Numbered from the stretch's first letter, positions 21,262 to 31,429 are shown. The stretch: DNA of 64,000 bases from Tetraselmis striata (GCA_006384855.1 VCJN01003322.1:186001-250000), one strand, 5' to 3'. Program-made: numbers and translations. The notes: generated by a model from the letters alone, not told the origin.

Positions 21262-21930
21262 ATGGCCAACCAGCTGCCCGCAGCGTACGACGGCGTCCCT
21301 ACGGAGTTCACATGCTATCTCAAAACCCGGCGTTTGATCGCGAGGGGGTGCATCCATCTCGAGCCGGGGAGGGTTCCAACCCGCAGGACCGACACTAACC
21401 GGTATGCCTCTCTCAGCAAGGATCAGACATGGCCGGGCATCCTCGCCGTTGGGGCAGAGGGTCTCCGGGGCTACAAGTTCTTCCTCATAGACGCGCCGGA
21501 CGATACCTTGGTTTCTGATATTGACATGTTTAGCAAAGTCGATTCCATATGTCTCGCTGCGGCACGGGCTCAGCTGTACCGCGCCCTGGAGGTGTGCACC
21601 GAGAAGAACCCACAAGGGAACCCAAAGCTGCGAGAAGCCTTCGTCGACCAGTTCAAGCTGTTCACGGCAATGGCGCTCGCGGCTACGGCACTGCTATCCC
21701 GCTCCATGTACTTGATTCATCCCCATGACACGCCGACAAATGTGCGCAGGCTGATGGAGGCTGCCAATAATTGGGAAGCCGACCTGGCGGGTGGCATCGT
21801 CCCCGATTACCCACATCCAGCAAGTGCAGCTGCAACACTCAAGGGCATGCTTCATGATCACCGACCACGCCACATTACGACGGTTTTTTCCGGCAACGCG
21901 ATTTATCGACTCGGCAAGTCCGATGGCTGA
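21262..21930 (+). CDS. Hypothetical protein, intact 222-codon frame inside the transposon nest
   Basis: An uninterrupted frame in a region where every other frame is broken. The product is mixed alpha in character, with a central segment rich in Leu and Ala (about residues 90-155) and a Tyr/His/Pro-containing segment after it. No domain is recognised. It lies between the ORF1-type insertion and the RNase H end of the gypsy element, and could belong to either (a capsid-like ORF, for example) or be captured sequence. The ATG at 21262 is the first in frame. Confidence 0.35.
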   Translation: MANQLPAAYDGVPTEFTCYLKTRRLIARGCIHLEPGRVPTRRTDTNRYASLSKDQTWPGILAVGAEGLRGYKFFLIDAPDDTLVSDIDMFSKVDSICLAAARAQLYRALEVCTEKNPQGNPKLREAFVDQFKLFTAMALAATALLSRSMYLIHPHDTPTNVRRLMEAANNWEADLAGGIVPDYPHPASAAATLKGMLHDHRPRHITTVFSGNAIYRLGKSDG

Positions 21931-21961
21931 AGTTTTCGCGCCTTATCAACGATAGACGATG

Positions 21962-22123
21962 GACATCGTCTGCAAGCGAGGAGCTGATAATCACGCAGTA
22001 GCCTTGTCACGACGACCCGACATAAAAGACGCGTTGCGAAAGCTGCGATTGATCGAGGATTGGACCAACACCGAAGCTGATTGCGAGATGGAGCAGAATT
22101 TATTCGCCCAGAGTGCCGACTAG
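21962..22123 (+). pseudogene. Ty3/gypsy RNase H C-terminal end
   Basis: A short frame starting Met-Asp-Ile-Val-Cys-Lys-Arg-Gly-Ala-Asp-Asn-His and continuing Ala-Leu-Ser-Arg-Arg-Pro-Asp matches the conserved end of gypsy RNase H, usually Gly-Ala-x-Asn-x-x-Ala-Asp-Ala-Leu-Ser-Arg. It stops just before the right LTR, with no integrase after it. Confidence 0.6.
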
Positions 22124-22126
22124 TGC

Positions 22127-22520
22127 ACTATCCTGCCTAATGCTAGTCAATACCGAGTTTCCGATACATCGGGTATCCGGTACTAAGTGTTGTAGCATAA
22201 ATAGGCCACATATATAATTACTGGGCTAAGTTCACCGATGTTTCCTCAATTATTTTGTTGCTTCTAGACAGCACACCCGTAGCTGCATAATATCACATCA
22301 CAGTACGAGTGTGCTGGACTGCCGGTCAGCCATTCCTCGCGGGTATACATACCGCCTCGGAATAGCCGACGACGATACTGAAAGGACGCCAGAACCCATC
22401 TGAAGTTGAACCCATAACTAACCGGCTATTGTCTAATATTCCTTCCGCTTAGAACATGGGAGACTCTGTAATTACGGGTACGTATTACCGCTAAGTTCCC
22501 TAATTAACTGGGCTCTTCAC
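22127..22520 (+). repeat. 3' LTR of the Ty3/gypsy element
   Basis: Colinear with 13886-14263 and similarly placed in direct orientation. The end reads GGGCTCTTCACA, consistent with a CA terminus, directly followed by recombinase codons of the outer element. Confidence 0.7.
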
Positions 22521-22810
22521 ACGCCCACAACATCACCCTCTTCGTCAACCTAAAGAAGGGGAACATCGCAAGCGTCGAGAGGCTTCAAGCCCCTACTCCA
22601 AGTCCCTGCCACCGCCGTGCCCACTTGGACAGCCCTTCTATGCCGCTTCATCACCTACCGCGACGCGGCGTTCCGGGCAGTCCCCTCCGCCAAGCAACCG
22701 GACCGATTCTGGGCGCTCCACGGCGACAGGGCTACCCCGCCCCGTACGTGGAACTACACTTCTACCTTCGGCGACTGGGCTCAAGCGGGCCATCGGCCGC
22801 ATTAATCAAG

Positions 22811-22848
<38 letters not shown>

Positions 22849-23080
22849 CCCCCCAAGGAACTCGTGTGGACCTTGCACTCCTTACGAAAGGGCGCGGCGT
22901 CTGACGAACGCAACATGCGTGCCCCTAAACAAAATCTTTCATTGGGGCGGTTGGGCCAGCAATTTTGCAGTAATCAACGACTACATCGATCCGACTACGC
23001 TTTTTGTCTTCGCCGCCGCGCTTCTGATTGATTGGCCCTCCCCCACTGTGGTCCTTCGCAGCCTTCTCGGTAGCGCCCCC
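22520..23080 (+). pseudogene. DIRS-type tyrosine recombinase, C-terminal half
   Basis: Continues the recombinase begun at 13466. It starts His-Asn-Ile-Thr-Leu-Phe-Val-Asn-Leu-Lys-Lys-Gly, then a Phe-Ile-Thr-Tyr-Arg-Asp block, then after a 45-base C run (22809-22854) the catalytic Leu-Val-Trp-Thr-Leu-His-Ser-Leu-Arg-Lys-Gly-Ala-Ala box, Trp-Gly-Gly-Trp-Ala, and Ile-Asn-Asp-Tyr-Ile with the putative nucleophile Tyr. Frameshifts occur around the C run and near 22900. Confidence 0.65.
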
Positions 23081-23179
23081 GCTACGTAGGCGGCCGCCCC
23101 GCCCCCTCTGCGGTTATGAGGACCAAGCAGGTGGCAAATTCCACTTGCCTAGTGGTACCCCCTTTGAAATGTTTAGATA

Positions 23180-23443
23180 AATGTGTTTTTGGGGTTTCCT
23201 TTTAACCTCCCTTCACCATAGGGTATGCGGGTGTCGACACCGGCTGCCTGTGACCTTTATACCACGCTAGTAATCGACCGCGAGTAGTCTTGATGTTTCA
23301 ACACTGAGACGCTGATGTACAGTACCTTATTGCGTCCAGCCAGCGGCGAAAACATCGGTCACCCCCGTACCCATCAAATCTTATGAAACCATCATCGTCC
23401 GCTAGACTGGGCCACTCTCTTAGTTTTGTGCTGGTCCCCTGCC
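23180..23443 (+). repeat. Right direct terminal repeat of the outer element
   Basis: Partner of 9973-10241 (see that entry); begins about 100 bp after the end of the recombinase C-terminal half. Confidence 0.75.
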
Positions 23444-24353
23444 GCACAACCCGCCCTCCCTCCCTCCGCCCTCTTTGTGGGTCTTTGCCGCAAGTACCCC
23501 GCCCTTTCCGTGTAAGTAGGCCTGCGCACTTCTTGGCTAATCTCCCTTGCCAACCTCGTGCCCTGCTTCCCCATCCTATTTAAAGACATATTTATCAACG
23601 ATGTATTCGATAGTGTAGAACATCTAGGGTGTGATGTACCAGGGTGCACCGACACATTAGTCATGGACGGGGCAGGGCACGGGGGGGGGGGGGGGGGGGA
23701 TTTGGAAAGATACCGGAAAGGTTCCGAAATACCCAGGACGTCAAATCTGTGACGTCACAGATTGCTCATCTGCGATCGTCTGTGACAATACGTACAGTGA
23801 CAATACCTCAATAATGACCCCCCCCCCCCCCCCCCCCCTCTACAATGAATCCACTCATATAGTGAACAGGGGGAAGGGGCCATAGAAAATCGTGTTAGTA
23901 CTTTATTTCATACTCTACAATGAACCCACCAAAATAGTGCAGGGGAGAGGGGCCCCGAATGGACGTAGTGTCGAATACAGATAATCACAGATTCCGGGTC
24001 TGAGATGATGAATAGCGACCTATGTGATCTGTAATCTAATCGAATACGGGCTTCATATCTTAAATAAACGACTTGATTCATCTCAGAAATGTAATGTGGT
24101 TTCGGAGCCCAGCCATGCATCATCCCATTCGTCATAGTTAGGCAACAAACTGCTAACGTTGCGGTGCAATACTTAACACCTTCATCGAGTTAGGGCACAA
24201 GCGTGGCAGTACGTGATGTCTTCACCTCCCGTGACAAACTGATAACATGGACACTGATACTGTGCGCTTAACAGAGTCGCTGCGTCCTCCGAATTGCGAT
24301 GAATAGGTCACATATTTGCAAGCTAATTAGCCGTTGCATCACATAGTTGCCGT
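23444..24353. other. Spacer with G and C runs, no supported gene
   Basis: Holds a G run at 23679-23699 and a C run at 23818-23838. Two short blocks, near 23838-23880 and 23915-23960, both read TCTACAATGAA followed by similar sequence, so they are a small local repeat. Confidence 0.45.
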
Positions 24354-26478
24354 CTACCAATAAAAGCGCGGCCCATAGGTACCATTGCCAAGACTTGTGC
24401 CAGGCGGCAAAAGCACCCCTGTGACCCATTGAACGCGCTCCGGTGCCAGTGGGTGCCTGCATGGCCATACACATGTGTATCTATCAGCACGGACACGGGA
24501 CACGTACTGATAACGCTCATTAATATAGGCCCAGATTGAGAAAAAATACATGTATGGTCACAGCATATATAAGTTGCACGTCCCAAGTTTTAGAATAATA
24601 CAATCATTGTGTTGCAAAATATGCATATAGGACATGCGAATACGTTGTTTGCACTTTGGTCATACTCAATCCTGCGGAATATGAGGCGGATGTACCAAAA
24701 GAACACGAGGAATATATGCTTTCATCGCACGTATAGTTTATGAGTACCAAACTATTATCCACGTGCCTGCGCTCCAGCACCGCAATCATGCATGCAGTTC
24801 ACACCATCTCGTGAGCGCCCCTGCACTTACATATCGATGTTCCAATTTGCCCCAAACAATGTGGATATGGATAATAAAATTCAAACATAAGAGGGGCGGT
24901 TTTGCTAAGTCAGCGGCCGCACCGTTTTTTGAATGCTTCGGATATCTTTCCACGATAATTCACCTGAAAGTGCAAAAAAAAGGGGTGGCGAAATTGGGCC
25001 TGTTCGGCGAGTACTCGTAATGCAAGTGTGGGAAGCAGGGCGTGCAGGCTTTTGGCACGGGAGTGTCTCATAACATTACGAGACAGTAGTATAAATCTGC
25101 AGTACAGATGTCAATATCTGTTCAGAAATATTTAGAAAGGCGGTACAAAAATGACTGTCTGTGAATCAACAGGCTCACCTCAGGCTGAGCAGGAGCTTCA
25201 GTGAACTTCAGCCAACAGTCACCGCCCGTATGCTGTCCACAACAACATTGAGATCTCAGAATGTATACTGAGCCATGTGTGAGTGCTCAAGCCGCGGGGG
25301 AGACGGTGGGGCCGGGGGGGGGGGGGGGGGGGGGGGGTGCCTGATTGCGCCTTAGTTGTATGATAAATAAGCTGAGAGAATGCAAGCTCTACTCTGCTAG
25401 TGTGCAGTGGAGGCAGCAGATTGGCCAACCTTGTGCGCATCTGGCTCGAAGCAAACATCGTGCTGGGTGGGACACCACACAAAAGCATTGCACGGAAGAT
25501 TCTGGAAAGGGCCTAAGTGGCATGCGAATGCACGCAGAGGGCATGCACATCTTGATCAGCTCCAGTGTTGCAACCCTTCCGACGTGCAAGAGGCACGGTA
25601 GGTTAGGGCTGGCAGCATGCCACTTGCCAAGATGCATTGGTCGTACCTCCCACATGAGGGCCGGGTTGGTGATTCCGGCAGGCTTCCGCACACTCCTGGC
25701 CCGTTCATGCAACAGGCAAACGTGCTTGGTGGCCTGAAACAATTCGCTGGAGAGAGGATATGGCACAGTGAGAGGGGCTTCCGCAAGGATGTCGCACCTG
25801 CGCGCTGGCCTTCTTGTTGTTTATCCCCCAGCCAACAGCGAGGCCGTCATAGTCTGCTTCATACTCAAAGTGGACCTGCAGCTGCTGCATATCGCCCCGA
25901 CTCCGCTCCAACCAGGTTTTCCACCAAAGAGCAGTTGGGGATGACTCAAGACACGCAGGGTCGACATGTGAGTAGCTGCAGCAGCACATGTGGGGGATGT
26001 ATTGTCATGGTTTGGGGACTGATTGTTGTCACGCTTAAGCACCCCCCCCCCCCCCCCCCCCTCAGCACCTTCTTCGCTGTCCAATCAATCAGTGGCGCAC
26101 ACATAGCGGGGTTGTGCATAGCGGGGAGGCAAAGTCTTATGCCATGCGACCTCACCCGTCGACTGCTGGCGAACCGCACACTCGCCGTGAGAGTTCAGGG
26201 GCAGGAGCTTGCACAGACCCCGCTATGGAGCCTTCCAAGGACGCGCCACCGACGCTAGCGACCTCAGCCACCTTTGCTGTCTTGAGCTGCTCCGTCTGCA
26301 GGGCCTGCTGCGTTCGGCCGAGCTGCACGAGTGCGCTCTCAAGCTGCTGCTGCTGCTCCTGGAGCCCCTGCTGGACGAGCTGCAGCTGCCGTATCCGCCC
26401 CGTGTCACTCACGAATACGTAAAGGTTGAGCCCTGCAACGGCAAAGAGCGCAAGTGCAGCCGCCGCAGCGGGGCGCAT
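24354..26478 (-). CDS. Type II membrane protein with Cys-rich PAN/apple-like domain, seven exons
   Basis: Exons on the minus strand, all GT-AG and phase-consistent: 26156-26478, 25798-25975, 25647-25733, 25430-25501, 25179-25232, 24923-24963, 24354-24456, giving 285 residues. Residues 3-24 are one hydrophobic membrane segment; residues 28-75 form a Gln/Leu-rich coiled coil. The distal part has Trp-Gly-Ile-Asn-Asn-Lys-Lys-Ala-Ser-Ala, Pro-Cys-Asn-Ala-Phe-Val-Trp-Cys, Gly-Gly-Asp-Cys-Trp-Leu-Lys, and ends with Arg-Val-Gln-Trp-Val-Thr-Gly-Val. This order matches, from memory, an unnamed plant and green algal family of small type II membrane proteins with a CN-WVYC and ECWLK signature. The domain probably faces the ER/Golgi lumen. 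The CCxAC pair usual in that family is only partly present here. No function is known. Confidence 0.8.
26041..26061. repeat. Poly-C run in intron 1 of the PAN-like gene
   Basis: C on the plus strand, so poly-G in this minus-strand transcript. It is the one intronic tract in the window that is G-rich in the sense direction. Confidence 0.8.
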
Positions 26479-27519
26479 CGTTTCCCTCTGCCTTGCTCAG
26501 GAAGCTATCAAGGCGGGTGGCTTAAAGTTGGGAGGGATCCGTGAGGCCGACCGGTAGGCGTGTGTTATGTCCGCTCAGACCGCCTGCAAATCACTGCGGG
26601 CCAGTGATGATGCTTCGGCAACTGCGAACCCTCTCAGCTGGCTCACTCGCCGCCTGCTGCACCTCGTACTGCCGGCATACGAGTGCTGAGTGCAAACTGT
26701 CGGCGCGATTCAAGGCTAGAAGCCAGGGTCGTGCAGCTGATGAGGTGGCGACGTCTCTCGAGAGAGACGATGAATGGTCCCGTGCTGATGGCATTGGTTG
26801 GTGAAGAAGCCCTGCCGCAGCGCATACAGGACGAACTCAGTACAGAGCATGGGATGGCATGGCATCAGCAACGTGGGGCAGCTCCTGCCAGCAGTCCTGT
26901 CTCGGCGGCAAAAAATGCATGTTCGGAGGGGCCGGGCCACAACAAATTGATCGTAGATAGATGGAGGACTTCAGCGGTAAAGACAGTACATTATAGTGTT
27001 TCCTCGAAGTGGCCCCTGCGGCACATATCAGTGCCATGTAGTCTGGATTTTTAAATTACATCAGGGCTTTCACAAAAGCGCACAAGTAGTCTGGAGGTGC
27101 GCTAAAGTACCGTAAGAAAAGCGTCATCGATACTGGAGATTATCGAAGTCGTAGAGCAGCTAGTACCTTACGACATGACTCCCTCTCGTGTGTCTTAATC
27201 GCGCCGTAGGGCGAGCCGAGGGCGGGAGCGATGAAAAAGATCTTGCAGACCTCCTGCTTAACTATTGATTGTTAGTTACATCAGGGCTGGAGGCGGGAGG
27301 CGACGCGGGCAACATCGGTGAGGGGGGGGGGGGGGGGGGGGGGGCGCTGAGGACGGGGGTGAGCCGAACACCCGCCGCTCACGTTTACTTGGTTATCGAT
27401 GGTAAATTAAGGAAATTGAATTTAATTAATTTGGGAAGGTACACGCTCACTAGATGTAAATAATGCATCCACATTTTCCTCCGTTTCGCCGTTTTCTCTG
27501 CCATCTCTGGCTTTATGGC
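26479..27519. other. 5' flank of the PAN-like gene and spacer
   Basis: No supported gene. A 24-base G run lies at 27321-27344. 26590-26800 is open on both strands but shows no recognised domain. Confidence 0.4.
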
Positions 27520-28862
27520 TTATACCTTTGCCTTGGGCATGTGGGGCTGTGCATGATGGGTTGGACCGTGCATGTCATGGTGGTGCGCTATCAAGGTGAT
27601 GCGCATCATGACTTGGTCAGTCTTGCATAGCGTCATCTTGCCGGACTTGAGAAGGCGCTGAGACTGGTGGTTGCTGCCCTTGCGGAAGCCCTCCTTGATC
27701 TCCATGACGCAGTGCTCCATGCATTGAGCGCTCAGCGCGTCAAGGTTGCCATGCAGTTCCACCCATCGGGGGAAGTGCCATGCAACTTCATGCATGTACG
27801 GGGTGATGTCCTTTGTTGTCTCGATGTCCAGGAAGGCTGCAAAGAACATCTCCGTAGCTGTCCGCAGCTTCCTGGCTGTGAGGCCGCCAGGGTCTGCACT
27901 CAATGATGCTGACGTGCCGTCATACCTCTCCCACACCGCTAGCTAGAATCTTGACTCTATGAGCATGTGACGCAGGGATCACGGCGTCAAGCACAAGCTG
28001 GCGGCGGCCCTCGAGCATCTTCTGAACCTCAGGTCCGTTGAGGGCAGGGAGATCTGCCTTGGTGATGGCCTTGCCCTTCCTACTCTGCACCTTCACCTCT
28101 GCTTGGTAGCCCGATGAGCTCCATCGCATCCATTGCCGCATGCACTATCTGCATGTCCTTGCACCGCTTGTGCACGGTGTGCCACGCCACATGCGGACAT
28201 ATATGGATGCATACATGCATGGTGTCCCGGATCATGTCCTCTGGCTCGATGCACATGAAGCCTGCCGGGCATTTGTGACGGTGGCCGAACGGCGCCTTTG
28301 GTCTGCATGTCCTCCTTGATGTCACCACGCGATAGCCCGCAGCAGCTTCCGCTCCTTAATTGCGGCCCGAGCTTTCGCTCCAGCCCAATTTGAAGCCTCG
28401 CTGCCGTTGGTAAGCTCTCTCTTTGGTCGCCGAACGGCTGCCTTGGCAGAGTCGCGTTGAGTTACAGCCTTCGCGAGCTTTTCGCATGCGCGGCCTCCGC
28501 CTGTACGGCGGCCGCACGAATATACTACTTTACATCCTCTTTCTTAGCCCGGGAGCGCACTCGCTCCGCCTCACGCTGGACTTGTAGCGACTCGACGTTC
28601 TTGTCCAGCTTCTCAACACGTTTGTTGAGCATGTCAACGTTGCTGCGAGCGGAGGCGTTCTCCACTACTGTCCGCTGAGTCCTCGCCGCCGCTCGCTCGC
28701 AAACATTTTGCGGATGAGCAACCGCAGCTTCCGCCGCTGTCCGGCGCTGCTCCGCATCCTCCAATCGCGCCGGCTACCAAATCTACCCCGCTTCCCTGAG
28801 CGTGCAGCTTTGCCGCCGCTAGCAGCGGCGGGCGGTTGTGGGTCTGGCTCGTCGCCGGGCAT
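27520..28862 (-). pseudogene. Degenerate transposase-like protein
   Basis: Minus-strand fragments in shifting frames form one protein. It opens with a basic Pro/Gly/Lys N-terminus (from the ATG at 28860-28862), then an Ala/Arg-rich coiled coil (28525-28764), stops, then a block with Arg-Asp-Thr-Met-His-Val-Cys-Ile-His (near 28230), a Leu-Asn-Gly-Pro-Glu-Val-Gln-Lys-Met-Leu motif (near 28030), and finally Ile-Thr-Pro-Tyr-Met-His then Gln-x-x-Glu-x-x-Val (27520-27936). The last blocks resemble a domain seen in large uncharacterised eukaryotic transposase-like proteins in which a PYMH helix precedes an LNG/E..H region. The family cannot be named with confidence. Frameshifts near 27945 and stops near 28525 show decay. 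Confidence 0.4.
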
Positions 28863-29214
28863 GGCGGACTGCGATAGATATGTTGTTGGTACCGCCGTCG
28901 CCATGCCGCCGCGTACGCCCACCCACATCAGGTCCACCGACCCACCCACCCACACCGCCGCCTCCCAAGCGCCCCACACGCCACTTCGCCCGCCTGTGCC
29001 GGCGTGCATTTACCCGTACGTGGCACATACGAGGTCCACAAGGGTTCTCGGTAGGCCATGAGGTCGTGTGGTAGCCAAGCACCGCTGATAGGTGGTGTGG
29101 TGTTATAAGGACGTACAAATAAAAGGGATGTTTTTCGCGTTTCAGGTTCGCCGTGTATCATGGTTCTGCACAGTAGTATTACGCCCCGTCGAGGCCGCCG
29201 CGGCTGGACCAGTG

Positions 29215-30350
29215 CGGATGCTTATTGATTGGTGGTCGACGGGGGGTGGGAAATGGAGGCGTTGCGAAGGTCGGTGTGGATGATGACGGCACGTGGGCCA
29301 AGATTCTCGGCGATGAGGCGGACGCCGTGGATGAGCATAGAGTTGCCCGCGGAAAAGCCAACGCCGAGCTGAGATGGAGCAAACACCGACGCATATGCCT
29401 CCTTCATCTTGTCCACCACTGCCCGCTCCGCCGCGCGCCGCTCCGCCTCCCCGACTGCCGCATGCCGCACATCCGGGGCCCCGCCCTCGCCTAGCAGAGG
29501 CGAAGAGCCGGTTAAACCACCCGGGCAGGCGACCTTGGAGGTACATGGAGGCGACCTCCGACGACATGGCGTGGACCGCCGCAGGCCCGACGCCGGGGCG
29601 TATTCGCCCACCAAGCAGCGAAGATACTTGTTGCGCATGCTTGAGGGCCCCGCCGCCGCGTGATGTTTGAATTGTTGGTACGGCATTCACATGTCCACCG
29701 ACAGGAATTTCATACCCGGCGTCTACGGTCGGGTGGTTATGGGACGGATGCTTGTCGCGTAGCTGGGCGAGGATAGCAGGATCGGATAGGTCGCCCATAC
29801 CCTTGGAAGATAGTCCGCCCGCCGCTCGGGAGAGCTCTCCGTTCTCCACCAACGCCACAACGGTGTCTGCGGTACCCACGAGTAGCGCCGCAAAGAGGTC
29901 AGCGTCCGTGCGACGCTAGCGGGCATGTCCGGCGTAGAGCGCCTCAGTGCGCGCGTCGTCCCATGAGCGCACGAGTTCGGTCATGCGCCTTTCCGCGAAA
30001 GCGCGGAAGCGCCACGCCATGGCTTGTTGCCGCCGCCGCCCGCCTCGCTCGGTTCGGGCCCTTAGCAGCAATTGCGGCAGCATGTACTTCCACTTCAACG
30101 ACCTATCCAACACCACGGAGTCATCGGCCGCCGCCGCCGCCACCACCCGCTTATTCACGCAGCGTTATTGTGCCTCCGCCCACGCTTCTTGAAAGTCGAT
30201 AGGCACCGCCGTCTCTATGGACATCTCCGCCGGCATGTGCACCATGTCCACGTCGGAGAGGTGGTCCACCGCACCCCACCCCACCCCACCGCGTCGCCGG
30301 CTAGAGATGGGCGAGTAGAGGGAGGGGGGGGGGGGGGGGCGGATACAGAG
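29215..30350 (-). pseudogene. LINE ORF2 reverse transcriptase fragment
   Basis: Minus-strand frames join at small gaps. A segment around 29916-30158 has Leu-Leu-Arg-Ala-Arg-Thr-Glu and Met-Thr-Glu-Leu-Val-Arg-Ser-Trp, followed by Leu-Val-Glu-Asn-Gly-Glu-Leu-Ser-Arg-Ala-Ala (29879 leftward) and an Asp-Pro-Ala-Ile-Leu-Ala-Gln-Leu-Arg block. A frame at 29222-29500 then gives Ala-Val-Gly-Glu-Ala-Glu-Arg-Arg, Gln-Leu-Gly-Val-Gly-Phe, and His-Thr-Asp-Leu-Arg-Asn-Ala. This is the N-terminal half of a green algal L1-like reverse transcriptase; the LRNA motif is the first palm Asp. The copy ends right there, so the YxDD half is missing. Confidence 0.6.
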
Positions 30351-30704
30351 CCCGTGAGGCATGCATGGCTACCGGGCGGGCGGCCGAGTACTGGTACTTG
30401 GTACATTATCGGTACCGTACGGCCTTTGAGTGCTCCGCGCAGCATATCGCCTACTGGCATGGGGGTGGGGCCTCCGCAGCAAGACAATCGAACGTACCAG
30501 CGCCGAATTGACCCCGCCGCCGGCCATTACCTATACCTTGAAGCGAATTCCCGGCACCTCGTACATGTGCCTGCAATAGGACGTGCGGTAATAATCTACT
30601 ATTATATTTTCTCCGCTGGCGAACCTACCCGTATGTATGTTCTTATAAACTAGTTTATGTTGTTTCTCTACATGTACCCGTACGAGATAAAATAGCCCTG
30701 GCGC

Positions 30705-31130
30705 GGTGCCCGTAGCGCGCGTGTTCGCGCGCATGATTGCGGGGGCCGGTCAGGGCCACCACCTGCCATCACGGCGGACCGACCGGCACTCTCCCTTGTT
30801 GTGGCACGCTCCAGCGAGCGCACCACAACAAAGTCGCGGCTATTTTGCCGCGCAGGGTGCCGGTCTTCCGCCATCGTACCATGTACAGCGAGCGAAGCCT
30901 TTCGCCCCCCCCCCCCCCCCCCCCCAACTTGGGAAAACCCGTTGGTGTGTTAATGGACGCGCGCCGCTTGCAACGTGCTAATTACTACCCGCGAACGAGA
31001 TGCTGATTACTCGCCCAACGCGAGGAGAGGACGAAGCCGCAGCGCTCCCCCTTCAGTGGAAGCCCAAGCCCAAGGTCCAAGCCCTTCGACCAGTGTCGAC
31101 CAGTAGTAACCCTTGGCTGCCCCTCCCGTG
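30705..31130 (+). repeat. Dispersed repeat R30/61, copy 1
   Basis: About 425 bp that matches 60790-61300 in inverted orientation, including the TTTTCC block beside the homopolymer run, the GAAGCCGCAGCGCT block and the TTGTGGCACGCTC block. A C run (30905-30925) sits at the same internal position as the G run of the other copy. A short third fragment lies at 31978-32075. No coding function is recognised. Probably the untranslated end of a retroelement. Confidence 0.7.
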
Positions 31131-31429
31131 TGGGCATGGCTCGATCCGTACTGGCCCCTACTCGGCATAGGTGTCGCGATGCGTTCCGATTGGGGCGCAT
31201 GCCGGCGCATGCCCGTCGTCTAGTACTGATTCGAGTACAAAGTGACAGTACATTGCCAGTAGCCAAGCCACCGCCCAGTGGCACATGGCTACTCCCACGC
31301 CGCGGCACTTCTACTGTGCACCGTGGACCATGATGCCGACGCGGAGAGGGCCAGCAGAGCGACATGGCGCTCTGCTCGCCCCCCCTCGTGACATCCAACG
31401 CGCCAATTCTTGTACCCCCGACGCCCCCT

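Larger units (their letters stand above)
13886..22520 (+). mobile_element. Ty3/gypsy LTR retrotransposon with nested insertions
   Basis: LTR-like repeats at 13886-14263 and about 22127-22520 in direct orientation flank, in order: a primer-binding site, gag with zinc knuckle, protease, reverse transcriptase and the end of RNase H. The gag-protease junction is broken by a DIRS-like fragment (15365-18290) and the RT-RNase H junction by an ORF1-type element (19395-about 21080). No integrase is present between RNase H and the right LTR. Several frameshifts and stops show that the element is inactive. The PR-RT-RH order and sequence place it in the Ty3/gypsy group. Confidence 0.75.
9973..23443 (+). 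mobile_element. Old tyrosine-recombinase (DIRS/PAT-like) retroelement, interrupted by nested insertions
   Basis: Bounded by direct repeats of about 265 bp (9973-10241 and 23180-23443). Reading right, it has an ORF1-like remnant (10419-11100), then the N-terminal part of a DIRS-type tyrosine recombinase (13466-13755) and its C-terminal part (22520-23080). The recombinase halves are separated by a Ty3/gypsy element with its own LTRs. A LINE 3' portion (to 11945) and a TRIM (12771-13184) also lie inside. No reverse transcriptase of this outer element remains within the boundaries; related reverse transcriptase fragments occur at 31430-31960 and 57750-58868. The exact outer ends are inferred from where repeat similarity stops. 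Confidence 0.65.

Noticed and set aside
13886..22520. Target-site duplication of the gypsy element
   Set aside because: Candidate 5-bp words next to the LTR ends (CGCCC or CACGC on the right) are not found at a matching position on the left, and the exact 5' LTR start is uncertain.
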